A DNA stretch of 13,242 nt, taken from assembly GCA_903899865.1 (NCBI GenBank), contig CAIUKZ010000219.1, positions 1 to 13,242 of the forward strand, in the 5' to 3' direction. Position 1 is the stretch's first letter. Each line of letters opens with the position of its first letter. The DNA is from an uncultured Bacteroidales bacterium (GTDB taxonomy: Bacteria; Bacteroidota; Bacteroidia; Bacteroidales; Paludibacteraceae). The translations under genes were made by a program, and so were the position numbers. This document shows, one piece after another, positions 5,566 through 13,242 of the stretch. Under the pieces are notes generated by a model that did no database searches, was not told the origin of the DNA, and saw only the letters and a list, made by a program, of their open reading frames with translations.

Positions 5566-5730
5566 GCTATCGCCGAAGGCAAAATATCGCAAAGCAAATA
5601 TCGCAAAGTAAATATCGCCGTAGGCTAATATCACGTAGTTAATATCGCCGTAGGCTAATATCGCAAAGCAAATATCGCCACAGGCAAATATCACGAAGTT
5701 AATATCGCGAAGCCACTATCGCCATAGGCA
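5566..5730. repeat. tandem array of 11 units with covarying mini-hairpins
   Basis: Units start at 5566, 5583, 5597, 5611, 5627, 5641, 5657, 5671, 5687, 5701 and 5715. Each opens with AATATC or a close variant and then holds a tiny inverted repeat. Arms and loops in order are GCC-GAA-GGC, GC-AAA-GC, GC-AAA-GT, GCC-GTA-GGC, AC-GTA-GT, GCC-GTA-GGC, GC-AAA-GC, GCC-ACA-GGC, AC-GAA-GT, GC-GAA-GC and GCC-ATA-GGC. Ten of the eleven are fully complementary, and the other needs one G-T pair. Units with three-base arms are 16 long and those with two-base arms are 14 long; the first unit has one extra A. Every loop is purine-N-A. The array ends three bases from the mutL stop codon. Function is unknown; it could act on both converging transcripts. 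Confidence 0.85.
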
Positions 5731-5732
5731 TT

Positions 5733-7601
5733 TTACGCAAACCGACCTTCGATATCTTCTTGATTTAGAATGGTCATGATTATTTTTCCATCCGGGGTGT
5801 AGTTGCAATTAGAGCTTGCAAACAGTTTATCAATCAAGTCTGACATTTCCTCCTCTGTAAGTATTTGTCCTGCTTTTATTGCTGTGTTTTTTGCTAAAGT
5901 CAGGGCAATTGTTTCATTGATATCCACATGGATATCTGATGTTGAGTTGCTAGCTTTTGCTATCAATTCATCCAATAGTCCCAATGTGCTTCCCGTATTC
6001 AAGTGAGCGGGTACACCTTTGACAAGGTACGTTTTAGAGTCTATTTTTTCAAAATCGAAGCCTAAAGCGTGCAGCTCATTACTTATTTTTTCGAATACCT
6101 GGTAGGTGTGTTCTGAGAGCAACAACTCTTCTGGAAATAGCAATTGTTGCGAGTTGCCTGGTCTGTGCATCATCTGATGCATAAACTGATCAAACAAGAT
6201 TCTTACGTGTGCTCTATGTTGATCTATCATCATCAAGCCCGACTTGATGCTGGTGAAGATAAATTTTTGTTTGTATTGAAAGTTTGCTTTTGTGACAATA
6301 TCGGGGTGTTCTATCGTTTGTTGAATTGATTCGTTTTGAATTGCATGGGTGGAATATGCATTTAATTTTGAGTCAACTCGTGGCAATGTGCCGTTGTCAA
6401 TATCACTATTTTTCTCAAAATCATCATATAGTTTGTTCCAATTAGTCACTGATGGTGACTTATATCCACCTCCATTACTTGACGATTGAAAAGGATTGTA
6501 CGATGGATTGAAATTCGACCGTGGAGGTTCGATAGTTGTTGACGATCCGTTTGCAGGAATCGGAATAGCATCTTCTTGATCAAAGTCTATCGATGGTACA
6601 ATGTTAAACTTTCCGAGAGCCTCCTTCACTGCCGATGAAAGTATGGACCAGATGGGTTGCTCATTTTCGAATTTTATTTCTGTTTTGGTGGGGTGGATGT
6701 TTACATCGATAGTCTGTGGATCCACATCAAAGTAGATGAAATAGTCAGGACTGTCTGACAATTGAATCATTTGGCTGTAAGCTGTTGTCACTGCTTTGTG
6801 AAAATAGGGGTGACGCATGTACCGCCCATTTACAAAGAAGTATTGGGATGCATTTTTTTGTGCATGTTCAGGTTTGCCCACATAGCCATAAATGCTAACA
6901 AGCGTAGTAGCTGTTTCGATGGACAACCACTGTTGCTGCCAAGCTTTTGATTTTTGTTTTCCAAATACATTGGATATTCTTACTCGATGGTTGGTAGCTG
7001 GAAGATTGAAAATCTCTTCATCACCATCATACAGGAAAAATTCAACCGTAGGATTGACCAGGACAATGCGATAAAATTCAGTGAGAATATGGCCCTTTTC
7101 GGTGGTGTCTGTTTTTAAAAACCTGCGTCTGGCAGGGACGTTGAAGAATAGGTTTTTTATCGAAAATGTGGTTCCCACTTCACATTGAACTTGTTCCTGT
7201 GCAAAAATCCGTGTTCCTGCAATTTCGATTTTCACACCTAGTTCATCCTCAGTTCTACGGGTGCGTAGTTCCACTTGCGCTACTGCAGCTATGGATGCCA
7301 AAGCTTCACCTCTGAAGCCCATTGTCTTGAGTGAAAACAAATCATCTGCACTTGATATTTTGGATGTGGCATGTCGCTCGAAAGCCATGCGGGCATCGGT
7401 CTGGCTCATTCCTTTCCCATTGTCAATGATTTGGATCAATGTCCGCCCTGCGTCTTTAATGACAACTTTGATCGAAGTTGCACCTGCATCCAGTGAGTTT
7501 TCCACCAGTTCCTTCAATACAGAAGCAGGCCGCTGAATAACTTCACCGGCCGCTATTTGGTTTGCTACTGAATCGGGTAAAAGATGGATAATATCACTCA
7601 T
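5733..7601 (-). CDS. mutL: DNA mismatch repair protein MutL
   Basis: The ATP-driven mismatch-repair matchmaker that links MutS to strand incision. The 622-residue protein has a complete N-terminal GHKL ATPase: NQIAAGEVIQRPASV (14-28), KELVENSLDAGA with catalytic E31 and metal-binding N35, DNGKGM (60-65) and GFRGEAL (95-101). A second ribosomal-S5-like domain ends near NIHPTKTEIKF (301-311). A Ser/Asn-rich linker (about 340-430) joins the C-terminal dimerisation domain. The place of the endonuclease motif DQHA-x2-E reads DQHRAHV (460-466), with V for the metal-binding Glu. The late C-P-H-G-R-P region reads CNYTPDGK (599-606). Nicking activity is therefore doubtful. The start at ATG 7601 matches the usual family N-terminus. 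The gene stands alone and converges on the nif-type block. Confidence 0.96.
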   Translation of the reverse strand: MSDIIHLLPDSVANQIAAGEVIQRPASVLKELVENSLDAGATSIKVVIKDAGRTLIQIIDNGKGMSQTDARMAFERHATSKISSADDLFSLKTMGFRGEALASIAAVAQVELRTRRTEDELGVKIEIAGTRIFAQEQVQCEVGTTFSIKNLFFNVPARRRFLKTDTTEKGHILTEFYRIVLVNPTVEFFLYDGDEEIFNLPATNHRVRISNVFGKQKSKAWQQQWLSIETATTLVSIYGYVGKPEHAQKNASQYFFVNGRYMRHPYFHKAVTTAYSQMIQLSDSPDYFIYFDVDPQTIDVNIHPTKTEIKFENEQPIWSILSSAVKEALGKFNIVPSIDFDQEDAIPIPANGSSTTIEPPRSNFNPSYNPFQSSSNGGGYKSPSVTNWNKLYDDFEKNSDIDNGTLPRVDSKLNAYSTHAIQNESIQQTIEHPDIVTKANFQYKQKFIFTSIKSGLMMIDQHRAHVRILFDQFMHQMMHRPGNSQQLLFPEELLLSEHTYQVFEKISNELHALGFDFEKIDSKTYLVKGVPAHLNTGSTLGLLDELIAKASNSTSDIHVDINETIALTLAKNTAIKAGQILTEEEMSDLIDKLFASSNCNYTPDGKIIMTILNQEDIEGRFA

Positions 7602-7721
7602 GTGAAGTGTTGTAAAAGTCTGATATTGGAAGGTTTATTACTAGTATTGTTTACTCCACAAATCAAAATATTTGGTCTGTAACTTGATTAGATGGTATGA
7701 GTGCAGCTCAAAGTCAAGAAA

Positions 7722-7750
7722 AAAGTCCCCCTTGGGCGATTTACGGGGCT
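7722..7750. repeat. dispersed C/G-rich element, copy 2
   Basis: This matches the element at 4636-4665, starting AAAGTCCCCCT and ending GATTTACGGGGCT, with one base fewer in the middle. It lies 11 bases beyond the end of the mannose-1-phosphate guanylyltransferase gene. Read on the minus strand it could fold as a stem near the 3' end of that transcript. The rest of the 160-base spacer (7602-7761) shows nothing else I can support. Confidence 0.65.
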
Positions 7751-7761
7751 CATTTTACCCA

Positions 7762-8835
7762 CTAATTATACTTGCCCTTGAATTTTACATCTGCATCATT
7801 TACAAATTGTCGAATATTTTGTTCGTCTTTCATTTTGCAAATCATCAGTACATTGTCTGATTCTGCAACAATATATCCTTCTAAATCTTGGATAACGGCT
7901 AATTTATTCTCTGGAAGTACTACAATATTTCCCTTGCTTTGATAAAATGTTGAATTACTTTTTAATGTAACATTTGCATTTTCATCTTTGGTAGAAATAT
8001 CGTACAGCGAACCCCATGTACCCAAGTCAGACCATCCAAAGTCAGAACAAAGTACATGAACATTGTCTGCTTTCTCTAGGATGCCATAATCTATCGAGAT
8101 ATTTGGGCATGACTGATACATATTGTCAATAAAGTCTTGCTCCTCAGCAGTATTGAAAATATCCTTACCTGCTTCAAATTTTGTTGCCACCGCTGGAAGT
8201 AACTCGCTGAATGCTTTGTCAATAGCTTTTAGATTCCAAAGAAAGATACCTGAGTTCCATACAAATTCTCCCGATTCATAGAAAACCTGAGCAAGCTCAG
8301 CATTTGGTTTTTCGGTAAAAGTTTTTACTTTTCGCAAGTTGGTTTTACCTTCACTTACCTGTATATAACCATACCCAGTTTCTGGTCGTGTGGGTTTCAT
8401 ACCAAGTGTTAGTAATGCATCATTTTTTTCGATAAAATCAAGTCCAGTCTTAAGCGTATCGATAAACTCATATTCCTGCAAAATAAGGTGATCAGAAGGT
8501 GCAACAATGATATTTGCATTTTCCTCTATTGCCTTGATCCTATTTACAGCATAAGCTATACAAGGAGCGGTATTTCTACGATTTGGTTCTAGCAGTATTT
8601 GACTGGGTTTAATTTCAGGAAGTTGTTCCAGAATTAAGTCCTTGTAAATCGTGTTTGATACTATGAGTATATTTTCAGCAGGCACCAAATGTCTAAACCT
8701 ATCAAAGGTAAGTTGGAGTAACGAACGACCAGTCCCAAAGAAGTCTAGAAACTGTTTAGGTCTCTCATTTCTGCTGAATGGCCAAAATCGACTCCCGATT
8801 CCACCTGCCATAATTACGCAATAGTTTGGATTCAT
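7762..8835 (-). CDS. manC: mannose-1-phosphate guanylyltransferase
   Basis: Makes GDP-mannose from mannose 1-phosphate and GTP in the cytoplasm, feeding cell-surface polysaccharide and GDP-fucose synthesis. The nucleotidyltransferase signature is at the N-terminus: IMAGGIGSRFWPFSR (8-22) followed by PKQFL (26-30). Further family blocks are LEPNRRNTAPCIAYA (82-96), APSDH, GYGYIQ, FTEKP, FVWNSGIFLWN and FGWSDLGTWGSLYD. At 357 residues it has only the transferase and left-handed beta-helix parts; the phosphomannose isomerase domain of the bifunctional ManC/AlgA enzymes is absent. The start at ATG 8835 gives the expected N-terminus. The gene lies downstream of rpoC, behind that gene's terminator-like hairpin, so it is probably transcribed separately. 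No polysaccharide cluster is visible next to it. Confidence 0.93.
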   Translation of the reverse strand: MNPNYCVIMAGGIGSRFWPFSRNERPKQFLDFFGTGRSLLQLTFDRFRHLVPAENILIVSNTIYKDLILEQLPEIKPSQILLEPNRRNTAPCIAYAVNRIKAIEENANIIVAPSDHLILQEYEFIDTLKTGLDFIEKNDALLTLGMKPTRPETGYGYIQVSEGKTNLRKVKTFTEKPNAELAQVFYESGEFVWNSGIFLWNLKAIDKAFSELLPAVATKFEAGKDIFNTAEEQDFIDNMYQSCPNISIDYGILEKADNVHVLCSDFGWSDLGTWGSLYDISTKDENANVTLKSNSTFYQSKGNIVVLPENKLAVIQDLEGYIVAESDNVLMICKMKDEQNIRQFVNDADVKFKGKYN

Positions 8836-8913
8836 AATTTAATGAAATTAGTTCGTATCGCTTTGGAAAGCAATAAGATAACATGAATAATATCTATAAA
8901 CAAATCTGAAAGC

Positions 8914-8949
8914 AACAAGGTTGTTTTTCAATCGAAAAACAACCTTGTT
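8914..8949 (-). terminator. hairpin terminator-like element after rpoC
   Basis: AACAAGGTTGTTTTTC (8914-8929) and GAAAAACAACCTTGTT (8934-8949) are perfect reverse complements around a four-base loop. The 16-base-pair stem begins 22 bases after the rpoC stop codon. Downstream on the minus strand the sequence is only moderately T-rich (GCTTTCAGATTTG), so it is an imperfect intrinsic terminator but the strongest stem in the window. It separates rpoC from the manC gene. Confidence 0.75.
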
Positions 8950-8971
8950 TATAGTTTAATTCTATCAAAGA

Positions 8972-11900
8972 TTATAGGACTTCCTCTGTTTCACGTACAT
9001 CAATGTCTAGCACATTACGACGAGCATCTACTTTCTTGTCATACTCATCACGTGAATATACTAAGATTTTGTCAAAGTCACGCTGTCCTGTTCCGGCTGG
9101 TATCAAGTGTCCGCAGATTACATTTTCTTTCATACCTTCCAGTCTATCTACTTTACCGTTGATAGCAGCATCGTTCAATACTTTTGTAGTTTCTTGGAAC
9201 GAAGCAGCTGACATAAAGCTGTTAGTTTGAAGTGCTGCACGGGTGATTCCTTGTAGAATCTGATTGGATGTAGCAGCTATTGCTTCACGTGTTTCTACAA
9301 TTTTCATGTCTCTACGTTTAAGCATACTGTTTTCATCTCTCAGCTTACGAGCTGTAATGATCTGACCTGGTTTCAAAGTGGTTGAATCTCCTGCATCCAA
9401 AATCACTCGTTTGCCCCAGATACGGTCATTTTCTTCCATAAACTCATGTTTGTCAACAATTTGTTTTTCTAGGAAGCGAGTATCACCTTGTTCCAAAATT
9501 TCTACTTTACGCATCATTTGGCGAACAATTACCTCAAAGTGTTTATCATTGATTTTCACACCTTGTAGACGGTATACGTCCTGCACTTCGTTTACAATAT
9601 AATCTTGAACGGCTGTTGGCCCTTTGATCATTAAGATATCAGAAGGTGTAGTAGCACCATCCGAAAGCGGCGTTCCTGCACGTACGAAGTCATTTTCTTG
9701 TACCAATATCTGACGAGAAAGTGGAATCATGTACTTCTTCACCTCACCTGTTTTAGAGGTTACAGTCAATTCGCGGTTACCACGTTTGATTTTTCCGAAG
9801 GTCACCTCACCATCTATTTCAGCTACAACAGCTGGATTGGATGGATTACGTGCTTCAAATAACTCAGTCACACGTGGAAGACCACCGGTGATATCACCCG
9901 CTTTACCCACAGCACGAGGTATTTTTACAAGCATTTGACCAGTCTTAATCTTGTCACCATTGTCTAACACAAGGTGGGCACCCACTGGTAAGTTGTATGT
10001 ACGAAGGATAGAACCATCTTTTGCCACAATGTGTGCACTTGGTACTTTATTACGATCTTTGGATTCGATGATAATCTTTTCACGTAGTCCAGTAGCATCA
10101 TCGGTTTCAGTCTTGAAGGTTACGTTTTCTACTACATCTTCAAACTCTATTTTACCTTCTGTCTCTGAAATAATTACCGCATTAAATGGATCCCATTCGC
10201 AGACCAATTGACCTTTAGCTCCAGTTTCGCCCTCTTTTACATAAAGCTTAGAACCATAAGGAATATTTTGTGTAGTAAGTGCAATTTTAGTATTTAGGTC
10301 AATCACACGCATTTCTGCAAGACGACTTACCACCACTTGATAAATATTGTTGTTTTCGTCTTTTGCATCTACGGTACGTAGCTCATCAAATTCTAAGCGA
10401 CCATCGTAGCGAAGTACAATTTTTGATTCAGCTGCAATATTGGATGCAATACCCCCAACGTGGAATGTACGAAGTGTCAACTGTGTACCTGGCTCACCGA
10501 TAGATTGAGCTGCAATTACACCCACCGCTTCTCCAATATGAACCATCTTGTTGCTTGCCAAGTTACGTCCGTAACATTTAGCACATACTCCTTTTCGTGA
10601 TTCGCAAGTAAGTACCGAACGAATTTCTACACGTTCAATAGGTGATTCTTGAATAGATTTTGCTGCAGATTCGATGATTTGTTCTCCAGAAGCTACTATC
10701 AATTCACCTGTCAATGGATGATAGATGTCATGAACAGATACACGACCAAGGATACGCTCATAAAGTGACGAAATAACATCTTCGTTGTTTTTCATCTCAG
10801 TAGCGATCAATCCACGAAGTGTTCCGCAGTCATCTTCATTAATAATCACATCATGCGATACGTCCACCAGACGACGAGTCAAATAACCCGCATCAGCAGT
10901 TTTCAAAGCCGTATCCGCAAGACCCTTACGAGCACCGTGAGTAGAAATAAAGTACTCAAGTACCGAAAGTCCTTCCTTAAAGTTAGAAAGAATAGGGTTT
11001 TCAATAATTTGACCACCTTCTGCTCCTGACTTTTGAGGTTTTGCCATCAAACCACGCATACCTGACAACTGACGAATCTGCTCTTTAGATCCACGAGCAC
11101 CAGAGTCCAACATCATGTAAACAGAGTTGAATCCTTGATTGTCGCTTGAAAGTTGCTTCATCAAAATGTTAGACAACTTAGAGTTGATGTGCGTCCAAGT
11201 ATCAATAATTTGGTTGTAACGCTCATTGAAAGTAATGAATCCCATGTTATAGTTATTCAAAATTTCTTCCACTTCAGCATTACCTTCTTTTACCAATGCA
11301 TCTTTTTCGGCAGGAATAATTACGTCATTCAAGTTAAAGGAAAGACCTCCCTTGAATGCCATCATGTAACCCAAATCTTTGATATCATCAAGGAACTGAG
11401 CAGTACGAGCTACTCCACATGCCTCGATTACTGTACCAATGATATCACGCAATGATTTTTTTGAAAGTAGTTCATTGATATATCCTACTTGAGCTGGTAC
11501 GCATTTGTTGAAAAGAATACGACCTACTGTGGTTTCAATGATGGTATCCACCAATTCTTTTTTCGCATTCAAATCCTTCGTTTTCACCTTGATCCAAGAG
11601 TGGAGTGCCACTTTTTTCTCATTATAGGCTATTTCGGCTTCTTCCGGAGAATAGAAAATCAATCCTTCTCCAAGTGCACCTGTACGAGGTTTGGTAATAT
11701 AATATAGACCCAAAACCATGTCTTGTGATGGAACCGTAATAGGTGCACCATTTGCAGGGTTCAAGATGTTGTGAGATGCAAGCATCAGCATTTGTGCTTC
11801 TAAACAAGCTTCGTTACCAAGTGGTAAGTGTACCGCCATCTGGTCACCATCAAAGTCGGCATTGAATGCAGTACATGAAAGTGGGTGAAGTTGAATAGCT

Positions 11901-13242
11901 TTTCCTTCAATCATTTTTGGTTGGAAAGCCTGAATACCCAAACGGTGAAGCGTTGGAGCACGGTTTAGTAATACGGGATGTCCTTTCATCACGTACTCTA
12001 AAATATCCCAAATTACAGGGTCTTTGCGATCAACAATCTTTTTCGCTGATTTTACCGTTTTTACAATGCCGCGTTCTATTAATTTGCGGATGACAAACGG
12101 TTTATATAGTTCGGCTGCCATGTCTTTAGGCAAACCGCATTCGTGCATTTTTAATTCTGGTCCTACGACGATTACCGAACGAGCTGAATAATCCACACGT
12201 TTACCCAGCAAGTTTTGACGGAAACGACCTTGCTTTCCTTTCAATGAATCAGAAAGTGATTTCAATGGACGGTTAGCATCAGTTTTTACAGCACTTGATT
12301 TACGTGAGTTGTCAAACAATGAATCCACAGCCTCTTGAAGCATACGTTTTTCATTACGTAGGATTACTTCTGGAGCTTTGATTTCAATCAGACGTTTCAG
12401 ACGGTTATTACGAATAATCACACGGCGATACAAGTCATTCAAATCCGATGTTGCAAATCGACCACCATCTAGTGGCACCAATGGACGCAATTCGGGTGGA
12501 ATAACTGGTATTATCTTGATAATCATCCACTCTGGCTTATTTCTAAGTTTAGAGGCACGGAATGATTCTACGATTTGAAGACGTTTTAATGCTTCATTTT
12601 TGCGTTGTTGTGAAGTGTCATTATTGGCTTTATGACGTAGGTCATACGACAATGCATCCAAGTCTAAACGCGCTAATAAATCATAAACTGCATCAGCACC
12701 CATTTTGGCGATGAATTTGTTTGGATCTGTATCTTCCAACAATTGGTTCTCGCGTGGCAGAGCCTCCAAGATATCCAAGTATTCATCCTCGCTAAGTAGT
12801 TCACCCAATGCGATATTTTCACCATTTTCAAGAATACCTCCTTGAATGATGACATATTTTTCGTAATAGATGATTGAATCTAGTTTTTTGGTGGGCATTC
12901 CAAGTAAGTAGCCAATTTTATTTGGCAACGAACGGAAATACCAGATGTGTGCTACCGGCACTACCAATTGGATGTGACCCATGCGCTCACGACGTACTTT
13001 TTTCTCTGTCACTTCCACCCCACAGCGGTCGCAGACAATGCCTTTGTAACGAATACGTTTGTATTTACCACAATGACATTCGAAGTCCTTAGTAGGACCA
13101 AAAATGCGCTCGCAGAACAATCCGTCACGCTCTGGTTTGTATGTACGATAGTTGATGGTTTCAGGCTTTAGGACCTCACCACTAGATAATTTTAGAATTT
13201 CCTCTGGCGATGCTAAGCCAATGGATATTTTATTAAAATTAC
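8972..13242 (-). CDS. rpoC: DNA-directed RNA polymerase subunit beta', lacking the first few codons
   Basis: The catalytic beta' subunit of RNA polymerase. The frame is open to the right edge: upstream of LFCERIFGPT it reads SIGLASPEEILKLSSGEVLK and then PETINYRTYKPERDG, the normal RpoC N-terminus. The TTG at 13120 is therefore an internal leucine, not a start. About 1,422 residues are visible and roughly ten to fifteen are missing. In visible numbering, the N-terminal zinc site is C55, C57, C70 and C73. The Mg2+-binding NADFDGD loop has D462, D464 and D466 (about 11843-11863). The second zinc site is formed by DCGTLRG and CESRKGVCAKCYG. The trigger-loop region LTLRTFHVGGIAS is followed by a long beta-rich insertion (roughly 10380-9760). 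rpoB is presumably just outside the window. Confidence 0.98.
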   Translation of the reverse strand, partial: NFNKISIGLASPEEILKLSSGEVLKPETINYRTYKPERDGLFCERIFGPTKDFECHCGKYKRIRYKGIVCDRCGVEVTEKKVRRERMGHIQLVVPVAHIWYFRSLPNKIGYLLGMPTKKLDSIIYYEKYVIIQGGILENGENIALGELLSEDEYLDILEALPRENQLLEDTDPNKFIAKMGADAVYDLLARLDLDALSYDLRHKANNDTSQQRKNEALKRLQIVESFRASKLRNKPEWMIIKIIPVIPPELRPLVPLDGGRFATSDLNDLYRRVIIRNNRLKRLIEIKAPEVILRNEKRMLQEAVDSLFDNSRKSSAVKTDANRPLKSLSDSLKGKQGRFRQNLLGKRVDYSARSVIVVGPELKMHECGLPKDMAAELYKPFVIRKLIERGIVKTVKSAKKIVDRKDPVIWDILEYVMKGHPVLLNRAPTLHRLGIQAFQPKMIEGKAIQLHPLSCTAFNADFDGDQMAVHLPLGNEACLEAQMLMLASHNILNPANGAPITVPSQDMVLGLYYITKPRTGALGEGLIFYSPEEAEIAYNEKKVALHSWIKVKTKDLNAKKELVDTIIETTVGRILFNKCVPAQVGYINELLSKKSLRDIIGTVIEACGVARTAQFLDDIKDLGYMMAFKGGLSFNLNDVIIPAEKDALVKEGNAEVEEILNNYNMGFITFNERYNQIIDTWTHINSKLSNILMKQLSSDNQGFNSVYMMLDSGARGSKEQIRQLSGMRGLMAKPQKSGAEGGQIIENPILSNFKEGLSVLEYFISTHGARKGLADTALKTADAGYLTRRLVDVSHDVIINEDDCGTLRGLIATEMKNNEDVISSLYERILGRVSVHDIYHPLTGELIVASGEQIIESAAKSIQESPIERVEIRSVLTCESRKGVCAKCYGRNLASNKMVHIGEAVGVIAAQSIGEPGTQLTLRTFHVGGIASNIAAESKIVLRYDGRLEFDELRTVDAKDENNNIYQVVVSRLAEMRVIDLNTKIALTTQNIPYGSKLYVKEGETGAKGQLVCEWDPFNAVIISETEGKIEFEDVVENVTFKTETDDATGLREKIIIESKDRNKVPSAHIVAKDGSILRTYNLPVGAHLVLDNGDKIKTGQMLVKIPRAVGKAGDITGGLPRVTELFEARNPSNPAVVAEIDGEVTFGKIKRGNRELTVTSKTGEVKKYMIPLSRQILVQENDFVRAGTPLSDGATTPSDILMIKGPTAVQDYIVNEVQDVYRLQGVKINDKHFEVIVRQMMRKVEILEQGDTRFLEKQIVDKHEFMEENDRIWGKRVILDAGDSTTLKPGQIITARKLRDENSMLKRRDMKIVETREAIAATSNQILQGITRAALQTNSFMSAASFQETTKVLNDAAINGKVDRLEGMKENVICGHLIPAGTGQRDFDKILVYSRDEYDKKVDARRNVLDIDVRETEEVL

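Noticed and set aside
5292..5606. A 104-codon minus-strand frame across the Nif11-like gene end and the repeats
   Set aside because: It overlaps a better-supported gene and runs through repeat DNA. The protein is Cys/Phe-rich without family features.
5566..5730. CRISPR array
   Set aside because: Units are only 14-16 bases, vary internally and have no unique spacers. No cas genes are nearby.
13118..13120. TTG at 13120 as the rpoC start
   Set aside because: Conserved RpoC sequence (PETINYRTYKPERDG) continues upstream in frame to the window edge.

Overview
The window looks like chromosomal DNA from a member of the Bacteroidota. The evidence is the style of the RpoC, MutL and Nuo proteins, AT-rich spacers, an almost complete lack of Shine-Dalgarno sequences, -7 boxes of the TAnnTTTG type, and two copies of a C/G-rich dispersed element of a kind I recall from this phylum. 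A NifA-type regulator next to a NifX-like and a Nif11-like gene suggests a diazotrophic lineage. No nitrogenase structural gene is present here, so that is inference.

Layout. Positions 1-1942 (minus strand) hold the first genes of a respiratory complex I operon: nuoA, nuoB, nuoC and the 5' part of nuoD, which runs off the left edge. A 335-base divergent spacer separates it from the rightward block 2278-5381: a sigma-54 activator of the NifA family, a GNAT acetyltransferase overlapping it by 4 bases, a 353-base spacer packed with inverted repeats, a NifX/NafY-like FeMo-cofactor-binding-domain protein with a cysteine-rich tail, and a short Nif11-like protein. This block converges on leftward housekeeping genes: mutL (5733-7601), mannose-1-phosphate guanylyltransferase (7762-8835) and rpoC (8972 to the right edge, lacking only the first few codons).

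How the parts relate. NifA-type proteins activate sigma-54 promoters of nitrogen-fixation genes. NifX-domain proteins bind or carry FeMo-co or its precursors, and Nif11 proteins are small and poorly understood nif-associated proteins. The rightward block therefore reads as a small regulatory and cofactor-handling outpost of a nif regulon lodged between housekeeping genes.

The most unusual non-coding structure is the convergent mutL/nif11 junction (5542-5730). It holds eleven tandem 14- or 16-base units, each containing a mini-inverted repeat (2-3 base pairs around a three-base R-N-A loop). The arms change together from unit to unit, and unit length changes by exactly two bases when one pair is gained or lost. 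The spacer at 4326-4678 is the second most interesting non-coding stretch.
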